DNA from: Rhyzopertha dominica | Taxonomy: Eukaryota > Arthropoda > Insecta > Coleoptera > Bostrichidae | NCBI GenBank assembly: GCA_025024175.1 | Contig: QCXZ01000137.1 | Span: 74,896,680-74,960,679 of the forward strand | Direction: 5' to 3' | DNA: 64,000 nucleotides | Part shown: positions 38,787 through 50,859 of the stretch, piece by piece | Position numbering within the stretch: position 1 is the stretch's first letter | Layout of the letters: each line of letters starts with the position of its first letter | Made by a program: the position numbers and the translations under genes | Notes under the pieces: generated by a model | What the model was told of the DNA's origin: nothing | Database searches by the model: none | Seen by the model: the letters and a program-made list of their open reading frames with translations, nothing else

Positions 38787-39180
38787 CAGCAATGTCCGCG
38801 ACAACCGTCCATTCCGCCAGTTGTGAAATGCGAGAAGTGATTCGTTCTTTGTGTGCAAAAGGATTATCAACTGCTCGAATCCACAAGGAGTTATGCCTTG
38901 TTAATGGACCAGCTGAAAATATTGAATAATGATATCGAGAACGGCCGCACTAGCGAACATGATGAGGAGTTATGTGTCAGACCAATGAACTCGTTAAATA
39001 TATTGACCAAAAGCTTCAATTTGGTCGACGATTGTCACTCAGTGCTCTAACTGATTAATTTCCTCTTGTTCGATGCACCACCGTTCAAGATTATTAGCGA
39101 AAAGCTTACATATCACAAATTGTTTGCAAAGTAAGTACCAAAAATGGACCGGCACAAAGTGGTCAAGTGGACGGGCGTTC
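38787..39180 (+). mobile_element. Mariner-type transposase N-terminal remnant
   Basis: A frame from ATG at about 38791 reads CEMREVIRSLCAKGLSTARI followed by HKELCLVNGP, matching the helix-turn-helix start of mariner/SETMAR-like transposases. Shifted frames continue with NGRTSEHDEE and, near 39080, a SEKLTYHKLFAK-like piece. The catalytic domain is missing. It lies in the spacer downstream of receptor unit A. Confidence 0.7.
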
Positions 39181-39479
39181 TTGGATTGTTATAGACAAGA
39201 CTTGTTTTCCTACATAATTAACTGCAAATATTTTTTAATTAAAATTTGTGCAAGCTACTATTTTTTATATTCAGATAAAGGGATTGCAGTTGTGTTGCTT
39301 CAATCACCTCTACAAGTTAAATACTTTAATGAGTCCTAAAGATATACAAATTTTATTCCAAAAATGTTTAACCGCGTACTAAGCCAGCGACAGCCATCGG
39401 TGAGCCAGGCAAGCTAACGGTGCGACCTACTAAGGTAACCTGGATCACTACTGCAATCTTATCATTAAATTCTACAGCA

Positions 39480-40640
39480 CCTTAATCTAGTTCAACTAGT
39501 TAAATATGCAGACGACATGGCATTGGCTTTGCAATGTAAAGACTTTTCTGTACTTGAACAAAACCTTTCAAGTGACATCGAGATTATGAATTGCTATTTT
39601 AAAACCTGGCGCTTGTGCCCTAATCCATTGAAGACAGAAATAACTTGCTTTCATATCAACAATCACCAAAAGAGGAAACAGCTTCAAGTTATGTCAAATA
39701 ACATAATTCTTAAACATAACTTCTCGCCACAATACCTTGGAGTGACCCTAGATACGTCTCTAACGTACAAGAAACATCTAGAAATCGTCAGTAAAAAATT
39801 ACAGACTAGAAATAACATTTTGCATAAGCTTGCTGGTACAAGTTGGCGTGCAAATGCAAATGTACTCCGTACTTCTGCAACTGCCTTGCTTTAAAGCACT
39901 GCTGTCCTGTTTGGAAAAACAGTCATCACACAGGAAATTGACATTCAGTTAAATACTGCAATGCGACTAATCACTGGAACAATTAAATCAACTCCATGAC
40001 CTTGGCATCCGATTCTTTCAAACATTGCTCCTCCGGAGATTCGCAGACAATTTGCTACATATAAAGCTTGGCAAAAATATCAATCAGCTCCTAATGAGTT
40101 TCTGATTTCCCGAGATCTGAAGAGCTACCTACAACTCGGCTAACTTCTACGAAACCTCTGTGGACAGAAGATTTCCTTCGTGCTCCTTATACCATTGAAG
40201 ATGCATGGTGTTTTGTTTGGCAACTTAAGGAACATGATATATTCAATCAGCAGCTTGTAGACGATCCCACGGAATCCTCCCAAGAAGGTCTTGGGTCACT
40301 CCGAATCGCCTTCGCACAGGTCATGGGAAATGCAAGTTTTTTCTTAATAAATGGGATTCATCTATTAACCCTTCTTGTGAATGTGGAGATCCCCTCCAAA
40401 CAATTGGACATATGGTCAAGAGATGCCCCCGTACAGTATGGCCTGGTGGTTTTGCGTCTATCCATCGTGTTGATGAAGGTGTTAAAGACTGGCTTAAGAC
40501 AATAGAGATCTGATTGGAGTTTTCTGCGGTTTTCTTCTATACTCTGTCCAGAATAAATACATACATGTATGTATCTATTATGGATAAAGCGCAAATGCGA
40601 GATCTCTTATCGTTGAATGAAAATATGTTTCTTCTTTTGT
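39480..40640 (+). mobile_element. 5'-truncated LINE, reverse transcriptase C-terminal half
   Basis: It begins at the YADDMALAL active-site block (about 39505). It continues with FKTWRLCPNPLKTEIT and YLGVTLDTSLTYKKH, then, after stops, with a zinc-knuckle-like segment (CECGDPLQTIGHMVKRCP in shifted frames near 40375-40430). The end reaches an AATAAATACATACATG tail at about 40550. Everything 5' of the active site is missing. Immediately after it, a receptor pseudogene starts without its first exon-1 codons. Confidence 0.8.
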
Positions 40641-41385
40641 ATTGAGCATCGTGCTAGAGTTGGTTAAAAATTTTTCCAGAAAACTCAGAAGCTGAGTGCA
40701 CATTAAAGTATATTTTCCCAACATCGCTTTGTTGCATAAAGTTTGTTATACTAAAATGTAACCGAAAAAAATGTCAGGCTTTATTAGATATGATGGATTT
40801 GTCAGTTTTTACCCACCTTTAGAGGATGCGAAAGTTCACATAAGGCAGGCTTCGCGGAGGTCGAAATATATAACAACCATGTTCATCGACACGAGCTTAA
40901 ACGTTCGGTTGTTCTATAATGTGGGTAATTATGCTAAGATCATAACCACTGGTAGAAGTACAGGCGTATTTGAAATAGGAGTCAGTCACACGTTTACGAA
41001 TATGTTGGCTGGAGCTTCTATAAACATAGCTTCTGCCATATTAAAAGAGAAAATTCGTTTTTGCAGTAGAGTAAAGAAGGGAAGACACACCGCAATACAT
41101 TTATGTTTTTTCACAGTGTCATTGTTGAATATGTTAAAAATTTATAAACTCTATTTTCGTTTACATACCGTAGTTAACTTATAAACAGTATTTTTGCGAT
41201 TTGCAATATTGGAATCGAGCTCTCTCATGTAAGTCGCCAAGCTACTTCAAATCATCATAACTTCAGGATTTTATTTGTAGGCCAAGATAAAAAAAATTTA
41301 ATGCTCGTGTTTGCTCTGCCGATCATGCTAGGAGAGTTAACGACATAGTGCTGGCTTTAGAACGAAATTATTATAAAAGTGAGAT
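40640..41385 (+). pseudogene. Odorant receptor pseudogene B
   Basis: Homologous to exon 1 from about residue 46 onward, with the start missing. Shifted pieces correspond to the TM2 region (FPTSLCCIKFVILKCNRKK, about 40715-40770) and to the TM3-TM4 loop (VRLFYNVGNYAKIIT, about 40905-40950). INIASAILKEKIRFC follows at about 41020-41065. The exon 1 end is recognisable at about 41190-41230 (SIFAICNIGIELSHV, then GTAAGT). Exon 2 after TTTGTAG (about 41281) has several stops. It is closest to unit A in sequence. Confidence 0.85.
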
Positions 41386-41803
41386 ATTACATACTACGCG
41401 TGTATCACAGTTCTTCTACAAATTAAATAGCAACAATATTTTTCTTTTAACAATTAATTAGAAATTAAAGAGAAATAAACTTTGGCATGCATCAACTTAG
41501 TAATAAAATGTCGCGATGCTAGACTAATGATCGTAATTACCTTACTATCACGCTACGTATCTACAAAGAGGATTTCTAATATAATTTCTTTCCATCTGCA
41601 TAATTAATTAACATCATTTTTATATCATAATTCTGGGAACGCAATTGTAGGAGGCGTATTGGGTATTATAGTGAATATTATTTTACGTCTCGTCCTTTAA
41701 TCTAAAGACGAAATGGTGTCATACATAATTAAAGTGAATCAGAAGGGATACTATGTCCAAAGATTTCAAGCGTAAAACACAGTGCTGTTATCGCCTGTAG
41801 ACG

Positions 41804-42765
41804 ATGAAGTCCGTAACATGTGCTGATGTAGTGCAAACTCAGAAGGTATACCTAACTGCTATAGGAATATGGCCGCAGAAGAAGAGAAGCATCATCGTGT
41901 GGGTTAGATACACTATTATCTTATTGATGTCGCTTGGATATGTAGTAATGAACCTCTTCGAAGTAAGGAAAGATCTTAAGGAGGGGGACTATAATAGACT
42001 GAGTACACACCTCAGCTTATTATTTCCTGCATCGTTGTATTGCTTCAAGCTGGTCATACTGAAGTGGAAAGAGAGCGACTTAGAAATGGTTTTAAATATG
42101 TTGGAAGCTCCTATGCTGGCTCCAGACACCATGACAGGAATGAGCTACATGAAGCAGGCGGCAACCAGGTCAAAGCTTCTGACAATTTCATTTGCTGGCA
42201 GTACTGCAGCCACTCTAATTCATTATAATCTCCTGCAGCTGTTTGACAGCGTAAAATTGGCTGTTCGATTTTCATATGACATAGGCGAATACGCTACAGC
42301 TCTGAGTATTTTCCAAGCTACATCGTTAGTGCAGATGGGGGTCAGCAATTCTGTCTTAGATATTTTAGCAGCCGCTTTCATGAGCATAGCTTCAGTGGAG
42401 CTGGACATTCTAAACGATAAGCTTCGTTCGTCTTATAGTATACCAAATAATGAACACAAGGAGTTGCTTAAAATTTGTATGCAACTTCACACCACGATCT
42501 ATGTATACGTACGACGCCTAGAAAATGCGTTCTCGCTGATCTACCTCAGTCAGTTCCTCTCCAGCATTTTTGCAATTTGTAATGTAACATTCGAGTTAGT
42601 TCATGTAATAAACTACGGTTTTCTTAATTTTTCTAATTGATTAAATAATGTGAATTGTAGGCCGACATCTTCAGTTTAGAGTTTCCAATGATAGTGCTAG
42701 CATTTTTCTGCATCACGTTCATGTTGGCAGTTTACTGCTGGTTTGGAAATGAGATTATTATAAAG
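41804..42765 (+). CDS. Odorant receptor unit C (exons 1 and 2; terminal exons not adjacent)
   Basis: Exon 1 (41804-42604, 267 codons) opens MKSVTCADVVQTQKVYL and is open throughout, ending FELVH before GTAATA. A 56-bp intron ends TGAATTGTAG, and exon 2 (42661-42765) encodes ADIFSLEFPMIVLAFF through YCWFGNEIIIK, followed by GTAATT. Membrane segments and the FSYDIGEYATA and VELDILND motifs match the other units. It is intermediate between unit A and the E/F/H group. Its upstream 160 bases are related to those before pseudogene D, pointing to a duplication. No exon 3/4 was seen between 42766 and 46600; the nearest compatible ones are at 50446. Confidence 0.9.
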
Positions 42766-44945
42766 GTAATTACTTTATCAAAATAATAAGTAAGGAAACA
42801 CAGCGAGAATACAAACTTTAGGTAAAACAAGGACAGTTGTACGTAGTTTTACTTCCATTAGATAACGTAAGCGTCTGCAAAGTAGGTGCGCAATAAAGGT
42901 GGCTTGTTCAACTCAGGAACTTTTGGTAATCAGCTCATAAAAATTCAATAACCATTATTATTCTGCAATTTGTCTTATTTACATACATACTAGTTACTGT
43001 AGGGCTCGGGCCTGTAACCAGTCTTTTCAGAGTATTAGTAGTTTTTGACATATATGTCTTAAACTACTGTTTTGTCAATAAGTAGCTACCTCACATAATT
43101 GTAAACTGTTTGTAACATTTCTAAGAGACCTAGTGATAAGTAATGTAAAGGATAATATGAAAGGAACAGGACATAAAATAACAGTACTTAGCATTTTAAG
43201 TAATGCTTAAAACCTTCAAAATAAGCTAAACTAAGAAAATCTGATTCACTGCTTGAAACATCTCCATGAATTCAGAACTGGTTAAAATAAAAACATCCCC
43301 GTTTCGAAAGCATGCTCGGGTTTCATGTGTTTTCGTATTCGATCCACACAAAGAAATCAATCTATTGCTTCAGTGTTTAAAGCTACTCTGTGTGTTGCCC
43401 GTTGTTTGTTACATACTAGGTTATACGGCAAAACTCGCTTTCATTTGTAGTTCTATGAACTTCTTCCTCATTTAAAGAACCAGAAACTTCTTGAACGCGC
43501 CGAAGAAGTTCTTTGGGTTCACAGCAACTGTCACGTATAATTCTCTTTTTATTCTGCATCAGAGACAAAAGTCTTGAACAATTGGATCGGCAGATCGCTA
43601 TAAAATTTTCGATATGTTTTATACCTTGTTGAAGAATTAACTTTCTCCCGCTTGTAATCGTGCCTCAATTGCTTCTTTTAAATTTGTTATATCAGTGAGT
43701 TAGAAACGTCTGGCGTCTTTTATATATGCTCGAGGATAAGCTTAAATATAAGCCATTATCGCAAATTCATTTTCTTCAGCAGATGTCACAAGGCGAACTA
43801 TCTGTTTCTTGAGAGCACCAAATTCTAAAAAGTTTGCTTAAATTCGTTTGAACTCCTCATTAAATTCTTAAAAAATTTGCAAACGTTTTTTAATTGTTCT
43901 ACAGGTTCTGCTAATAATCTATCACATCCCTCATTAATGCAAAATAAATTTACGACGTCAGAGTTCGAATAGTTCATTATTTACACACGTACAGCTGTAA
44001 TCAACGCAGCATATTTGTCTGCTACTTGCAATGTTAACTATTCTTATTCATATTGCCACTTACTGACAGCTACCCATAACTACATATATCAAGTTAAAGA
44101 GAATTGAATTTTACAATTACAGATGATATACCGTTCCATTTGAAAAAATCAAGATATCCGTGATTAAATATTCTTGAATCTGAACGTCGATATTGTAGAA
44201 AGTATTGGAAACTAGATAATTATTTGTAAATATAATTATAAGTGACCTTCTAACTCTAAGAAATGAAAATCCTCATAATAGAACACCATATCTTAAAAGC
44301 AGATCCAAATGTTATTTTTGAAACCTAGAAAGCCCTGTTAAAATTCAGAATGTTGTTACACTAGCAGCAACTCTACTACTTTATTAAACTCGGGAGGAAT
44401 GGCGTTATATTATTTGTTTCTTGCACTGGCATAAAACCCCTTTGTTATTCATTATAGAAAGATCTACAATGCGTAAATTAATGTTAACACTTCAGAAAGT
44501 GTACAAATGTAACGACAAATTTAAAAACGGGCTCAATTCCATAGAAGAACGTTCTTCAAAATAAAGAAGAGCAACAATCAATCTACTAAAGGAGGAGAAA
44601 CAATTTCAACCGCGCACAAAAATTGGTGACAAGAAGAAATCAAGAAACACGTTGGAAAGAAAATAATCTAACATTATTAGAATAAATATTTGTATAAAGA
44701 AACATAGTTTCATAATAAAAATGATCAGCTAGATTTAAATATTTCATCTATTTTAGAGAATCAAATAAATGTAGGACATAATAACCCCCAACAACATCAA
44801 ATCAGAACTTGGTGAGCTTTTTGTTTAATAATATCAGCCTAAACTTCGTATTGTCTACGTAGGTACCTACATTTATCTGTGGATTGCATGCCTGCAAAGG
44901 ATTTTGTCACATTTCAGTATTTTGTTGCCCGTACAANATANATAA
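42766..44945. other. Spacer after unit C, no terminal receptor exons seen
   Basis: Searched by eye for the SDEIT-CYExNW exon and the SYSYFAL exon on the plus strand; neither was found. The ORF at 43266-43475 does not resemble a receptor. AT-rich sequence without a named feature. Confidence 0.4.
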
Positions 44946-44949
44946 CCAT

Positions 44950-45412
44950 AATTTGAAGAACGCAATTGTGGGACGNGCGTTTGCTCAATNCATTTTTTAC
45001 GTCAAGTCCTTTAATTTCTAGACAAAATGAGATCATACACAATTACAGTCAGTTTGAAAGGCTAGTATATGCTGCAGAGCAATACAAAGCTTCTATTTCC
45101 TACAGGCGATGGAGATCGCAACTGGTGCTGATGTTGAGTAACGAAAAGGGAAGAAACGTCATAATGCGGATTAGCTACATTTCTATATATGACTGTCAGA
45201 AGCATGTTTACGATTCCCTTGTAATTAAAGGAAGATTTTGTGGAGAAATATTACAATAAACTGAATACACATATTAGCTTATTTTTACCTTCAACGCTAT
45301 ATTGCGCCAGGTTGATAATACTAAAAAGAAAAGGGCCTTGATAAAGCTTTAGGAAAAAGGAAAGCCCAATAATGGCTCCGAATTCCAAGCCGACAGTGGC
45401 CTACATTGGACT
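44950..45412 (+). pseudogene. Odorant receptor pseudogene D (upstream region plus start of exon 1)
   Basis: Bases 44950-45108 resemble the region just upstream of unit C (ACGCAATTGT, ACGTCAAGTCCTTTAAT, AAATGAGATCATACA). From 45109 a degraded exon 1 reads MEIATGADVE. After frame shifts it reads YNKLNTHISLFLPSTLYCAR at about 45250-45310 and APNSKPTVAYIG near 45375-45412. It then stops abruptly at a Penelope-like fragment on the other strand. The downstream two thirds of the gene are gone. Confidence 0.85.
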
Positions 45413-45680
45413 CGTGTTTGTTTTATTCGGAAACATATAAGCAATTATTAATATTTCTTTTAAATGAAAACGAGTAAAGGGATGTTTTATTCGAAAACGA
45501 TATTCCATAAAATAATTCATTTGATCGGTCGTACCCGCCCGTAGCATGGTCGTGTTATCAACATGTCTTCTATAAAATACGATAAAATTGTTATTGGGGC
45601 TTTTAGCTGATAGTATCTGTTCTGTTTCGAACATATGCATAAACAGATTTGCTAGGCAAGGTGACATTTATTTCAAACAT
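45405..45680 (-). mobile_element. Penelope-like element reverse transcriptase fragment
   Basis: The minus-strand frame reads MSPCLANLFMHMFE, FIVFYRRHVDNTTML (the position of the YxDD box, altered to RRHVDN) and FRIKHPFTRF. This is the late reverse transcriptase region of Penelope-like elements. It directly abuts receptor pseudogene D and may have truncated it. Confidence 0.65.
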
Positions 45681-45821
45681 TTATTTATTAATTATGTTAT
45701 TACATTGGCTGGAGTAGCAGCTTCATTAAACCAAAAAAAATTTATATTAAGGTCTGCGTTTAAATTTTTGTAACCGATCTTATCCTATTCACAATATCTC
45801 ATTTACTAAAAAGATTACAGG

Positions 45822-45898
45822 TCAGTAGTACCCCCATTAAGGCAGCTAGGTGGCTTTGTCTTGGTGTCAGTTCATCGCTGACAGATGGCATTACCATC
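45822..45898 (-). repeat. Dispersed repeat, inverted partner of 38400-38475
   Basis: Its reverse complement reads ATGCCATCTGTCAGCGATGA through CACCTAGCTGCCTTAA, as in the copy downstream of unit A. Confidence 0.65.
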
Positions 45899-46364
45899 AA
45901 TTATTCTACTAACCTCATTTATTAGTGTGTTGGTATAAAGGCTAAATATTTATAAGAACACTGAAATGGTATCTCTTAAGTTGTATTGTTTCAATTGCTC
46001 AATAAATTCTAAAGACTTTTTAACGCTAAAAGTGCAGACACCTTCAAATTACTCGTGAAAAACTAACGACTAACATGATGTTTGTTGCATTATTGTATCG
46101 TGTCTTTAATACTTCATTTTACTTTTAATAATCCCATGCATATTGATTTGATGCCCCTGACTTATATTAGTACCTTTGGTTAGGAAATAACTTATAAGCA
46201 CTCACATAATACTTTATACTCTTAGTATCGACCAGTTCGATTATTTTAGAAAAAGCTTTTGCATAAGAATTAAGAATTATTCTCTCAACTTCATAATCAC
46301 CCTGCAGAAAAAGAAATATATCCCTTTTATTATTCTCGTAAGAACAGCCCACCCCTCCCATTCC

Positions 46365-46622
46365 GTACCTCATATGCAATTACGCTACATATGCCCGAAG
46401 AAAGTTTGTCTTGTTCTATTACAATGTTTATATAATTTTGAAAAATTAATAAGCGAAACTGTAGCTCTAAGAACGCAAAAGGTGGGACTTCATCACTTAT
46501 GACAAGATATATTTTTGTACGACCTGCCCTGCCATTTCCATACGAGACATCATTAAAGTAAATTCAGTGGTCACATAAGGTTTGAAGCGTAACATACGTA
46601 AATGAACTATCGTGGGCAAACA
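46365..46622 (+). promoter_or_regulatory. Conserved upstream region of receptor unit E
   Basis: About 250 bases up to the ATG are shared with the regions before units F (52053) and H (57398). Shared blocks include GAAAAATTAATAAGCG, a CATCA-TTATGA block, an A/T-rich GATATATT stretch about 105 bases before the ATG (TATA-like), and TCAAGCGTAACAT-type sequence just before the start. Conservation may reflect recent duplication rather than function. Confidence 0.45.
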
Positions 46623-49600
46623 ATGGAGCTCGCAAGCAGTGCCGATATCGTGCAACCTCCAAAGCTGTACTTAACTGCTATAGGAATATGGCCACAGAAG
46701 AGAAACCTTAACACCTGGTTTAGATACATTTTTATATTATCAACGTCTGTTGGTTACCTGTTTACGATTCTGTTGGAATTAAAGAAGGATTTCGAGGAAA
46801 AACATTACAACAATATGAGTACACATCTCAGCATATTTTTCCCTATATTACTATACTGCTTTAAGCTGATCGTATTGAAGTGGAGAGAAAATGACATTAG
46901 AAAGGTCTTAGAGATGATGGAAGCTCCAATATTCGCTCCAAAATCCAAGGCAGCAATGAGCTACATAAAAAAATCAGCTACTAGATCAAGATATCTGAAT
47001 AATATATTTGTGGGTGGTTGTATAATCACACTTATTCAATTTGATCTCCTACAGCTATTCGATAACGTTAAGTTGCCTGTTAAATTTTCATATGACATAG
47101 GCAAATACGCTACAGCCATGAGCATTTTTCAAAGCACTGTCATACTTCAGACTGGAATCAGCAATTCATCATTGGACGTTTTCGCTGTTGGCCTCATAAG
47201 TGTAGCTTCGACACAGCTGGATATTCTGAACGACATAATTCGTACCTCATACGCAGTACGAGAGGAAGAACGCAAAGAGCTGTTTAAAGACTGTGTGCAA
47301 CTACACACCTCGATCTGTGAATACGTACTTCGTTTAGATGATGTATTCTCTTTGACATTTCTCAGTCAGTTCTTGGCTAGTATTGTCGCAATCTGTAATG
47401 CGGGATTTGAACTAGTTCATGTAATGATATGGGAAATGAAATTTGCTGGAACGAATTTAAAAAAATGAGTTGCAGGCCGACCTCCTCAGTTTGGAGTTTC
47501 CAATGATAGCACTATTCTTCCTGTGTATTGTGATGCAGCTGGCAATGTATTGTTGGTTTGGAAACGAAGTTATTTTAAAGGTAATGAGCCTTTTTAAATT
47601 AACAAGCAAGGAAGATGCGGATTATAATATTAGGTAACACGAATCAAAACAAAAGACAATTTTGAGGTTACAGTAACGTAAGGGTGGTCTTTTATTTTGG
47701 TTCTAGTTTATTATACCCATTTTATTGACCTCTTGACATCACAAATTACCATGGAAAGGGCAAACGAAAATGTCAAATTTTAATCGTTATTCTAATATTA
47801 TTGCCGGTTTTAAATATTTTGGTATTCAAAGATTATCTAAAATAGCGTACTTGTTCAACATCTTGTTTCTTCTTTCAGTCTTCAGCTAGTAGTCCGGGAG
47901 GTAGCGTTGCAACTGACAACGTGACATCTTGTTAAATCCTTATGATAAGTTATTCCACTTGGTTAGTCATTTGATGATAATTAGGTATAAAGGCCAGCTG
48001 CTCTGGTAGTATCTTGAACAATTTTCCGAAAAATAAGCAGCTAGAGCTTATGGAAGTCAATGATTTTCCATTTGCTTACTGTTCTTTTCTGTCACTATTA
48101 CACTACTGAATGTAATGTAAAAATGATATATTAAAACAGTACTTGCTTTGGCAAGGCAGCCTATCGAAACAAATTAGTATTTAGAAGAACAAATACAATG
48201 AAACCTAATTAGTAATAATAACTGCAATCTTTATAGCTTCTAGGTTCTGCTGAAAAATGATTCATAAAAGTGGGAATGGTATTACTCTATGGATTAGACT
48301 TTGTATATTACTTGTACATACTATAATTAGGTGGTTACAACATAGCTAGAATAATTATTTCTGACTTATTTGAGATAATTAAATAAAATTTGCATTCGCG
48401 TCATGGTTTTTCTGTAGGTGCGACTTTTTTGGTTACCCATAAGCAAAATTTCTCTGTTATACAACTGACTGTAGGTTCTGTCAGACAAAAAATTAATTAA
48501 TTTTTATTACTAAAATCATGTTTGACTGCATTTATAAAAAAATAGGAAAAACTGCTTGACCGAACCATCATTCTCAATAATATCATGTTTTGCCAAAAAT
48601 TATGCACTCCATTGGCTATACTACAAATTATATATTATATGTTCCGATGCAGCTCTCTACATTTGCAAGATTAATACCCGTCATTATTAATACTGTAATT
48701 AGAGGGATGCAACTGCACAACCCGCATTGACTATTATCCCACATAATATTATAGAGAAATGGATTTATACATGATGAATGAATGCCATAGCAGGGTCGAT
48801 CACTGAGTACGCGTGTTTGAAAACACGTGGCCTTGCTAATGGAAATTTGCATTACAACAGTCACTAAATATATTACAGTACTGCAATGGTCCACGATTTT
48901 AGGACAAAATACTGGTGGTAAATTAAATATTTATGAAGGAAACGGGAGAGGAAACCAAACTGTCAAACCTAACCGTAAATAAACGAGAACTGTCAGATAA
49001 CAGACTCTAATGCACAGTGTTGTTAGAGTTCTCCATGATATCTGGCAGTTCTCTAGTCTTTATAGTTAGGTTTGATAGTTTGGTTCCCTCTCACATCTCC
49101 TATAAAATTTGAGCCACTATTTTGCCCTAAAATGGCCGTAACTGCAGTACTTTTATGCTAATGATACACAAGTTTTTTGCCCACTGATGCAGAAGCCGCT
49201 TTGGCAGCTGCATCCTTCATTGTGTATAAATCCGTCTTCTCTAATTAAATTTGGGCGCGATCATTCTGTAAAGTCGGTGTCCGATAATATTTTGATAAAA
49301 ACTCATGTCGATAGATTGGACGGTCAAAAGAGGTGAAATACTAGGTGTTATTTTAGATCCTTCCTTGCGGTTTGCAACGCAAGTCTCAAAAATTATAAAA
49401 ATAGCGTCCGGTAACAACAAAATCTTATGGGCAAATCGCCACATTTTGTCAAGAAAAACAAGTTGAACTAAGCCTGGCACTGTCTCATTTTAACTGCTGT
49501 TACTGACGTTTTGTACAATCCTTGCTTGACTAGTTGGCACAAATGTAGAATACAGAGAGTTCAAAACTGTTGTATTTGTTTTATCTTTGGCATAAGGCAG

Positions 49601-50718
49601 GAAGAGCGTATATAGCATAAGTTGTCGGAGCTCGACTTTCTAAACATGAACAACAGACTTTGCCACTCACTCATTTTTTTCCACAAAACTATGCTATCTA
49701 AGTCGCCACCTTATCTCTACTACAGAATAACACAGCGTAGTGACGTACATAACATTAATGTTAGATCATAGATCGGCGTTTTACAATCGAAGTTTGTCGT
49801 ACATGCAATATAATCAAAATGTACGAATACTTGCTGAGCTACAAAATGTCAATAAACATCCTTATCTGGGTGGTGCGATTTTTTACTTTAATACACTAAT
49901 GGTTTTGTTTTTGTATAATATTTTGAATTATATACTATAGTTTAGTTTTAATGTAAGTATTGCTGGATGTTTTTCAGAAAGTTTTAATCAGTTCATAATA
50001 GGAAGATAATGATTAAGTTTTTTTTTTTTGTTGGCATGCGAGATCAAGTGTGGCTGATTTATGGAGCCTCTCAAATGCCCGTCCATTTATACATATACAT
50101 AATGGCAACAATAAATTATGTTCTTTCAAACGTGAAAAGACTGCTGGATAACACCGTTTCAGTTTTACTCTGGCTTTTGAAAAGCTTCATTTCGTGACAC
50201 AGATGTCACCGTAAGTCTAGCATACGTTCTGATAATCGGATCGGCTTTGTACAATTCATTAATTAAAAAATGAATGAACAATGTATCCCACATTGATTGC
50301 AATCTCGGTGTTTCTTTGTTGTCATAAACACAAAAAAATATTTGTGGCCGAATAAATTAAGCTGAATATGTTAGGATGGAAAGTGAAGATTGTATGCACT
50401 GCTAAAAAATCGTCTACTAAGCAGGCTAATTAGGCTATTTTACAGAGTGATGAGATAACAAGGGCCTGCTACGAATCAAACTGGGAGGAATTTGATGCCA
50501 GCAGCAAGAGAACTCTACTGATAATTATGGAGCGTGCAAAGAGACCAATAGTACTGACAGCGGCCAAGTTTTCAACTCTGTCATTAACATCATTTGCTTC
50601 TGTGAGCTACATATTAAAATAAGTATCTTTGTAATAAAAGCTTCCGCGTTTCTAGGTAATGAGGTCGTCTTATTCTTACTTTGCGCTTATGCAGCGACTT
50701 TACAGTAAGACCCAGTAA
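46623..50718 (+). CDS. Odorant receptor unit E, complete four-exon gene
   Basis: Exons: 46623-47420 (266 codons), 47476-47580 (35), 50446-50601 (52), 50656-50718 (20 plus stop); all junctions phase 0; 373 residues, a normal size for an insect odorant receptor. The ATG at 46623 is chosen over the one at 46602 because MELASSADIVQPPKLYL aligns with the starts of units F and H. Exon 2 encodes TM6 (FPMIALFFLCIVMQLAMYCW). Exon 3 opens SDEITRACYESNWEEFDAS and contains the TLLIIMERAKRPI stretch. Exon 4 (VMRSSYSYFALMQRLYSKTQ) completes TM7 with the conserved SYSYF motif. Intron 2 is 2,865 bp and carries a LINE remnant and a foldback hairpin. An AATAAA lies at 50840. Confidence 0.9.
48877..49151. repeat. 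Large foldback hairpin (MITE-like) in intron 2 of unit E
   Basis: The left half (AGTACTGCA at 48877, ATTTTAGGACAAAAT at 48896, CCAAACTGTCAAACCTAAC, GAGAACTGTCAGATA) is repeated in reverse complement in the right half up to 49151. The arms are about 130 bases with a loop of about 12 around 49016-49027. There is no coding potential. The related intron of unit H does not appear to have it, so it looks like an insertion. Confidence 0.75.
49250..49962 (+). mobile_element. LINE 3' remnant in intron 2 of unit E
   Basis: Shifted frames read ILGVILDPSLRFATQVSKII (about 49338-49400) and RIQRVQNCCICFIFGIRQEE (about 49550-49610), typical of the C-terminal part of a non-LTR reverse transcriptase. The last 130 bases (49830-49962) recur almost unchanged at 56721-56850, marking the element's 3' end. 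Confidence 0.7.
50446..50718 (+). CDS. Terminal receptor exons 3 and 4 (first set)
   Basis: Exon 3 (50446-50601) follows GGCTATTTTACAG and ends SLTSFAS before GTGAGC. A 54-bp intron ends CGTTTCTAG; exon 4 (50656-50718) ends with a TAA stop. Phase 0 at both sides makes the pair compatible with the exon 2 donors of units A, C and E. Confidence 0.88.
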
Positions 50719-50839
50719 ACGAGATGATAGTTGAGGAGGCACCATAATCATAAATAATCGCACATGAACACCGGATTGTAGTTTTCACCGCAGAACCACT
50801 CCTGTAGTAGTTTTTACTAGCGTAGGTATAGTTGGATAA

Positions 50840-50845
50840 AATAAA
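50840..50845 (+). terminator. Putative polyadenylation signal of unit E
   Basis: AATAAA 122 bases after the stop. The equivalent position after unit H also carries AATAAA (62950). Confidence 0.5.
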
Positions 50846-50859
50846 TTCACAATATACGA

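Noticed and set aside
43266..43475. Hydrophobic ORF after unit C as a possible terminal receptor exon
   Set aside because: It lacks the SDEIT/CYExNW and SYSYF motifs and splice sites in the right phase.
46602..46622. Upstream ATG of unit E as the start
   Set aside because: Units F and H have no equivalent; the ATG at 46623 gives the same 266-codon exon as its paralogues.
49740..49940. 66-codon ORF as an independent gene
   Set aside because: It is the tail of a LINE remnant whose 3' end recurs at 56721.
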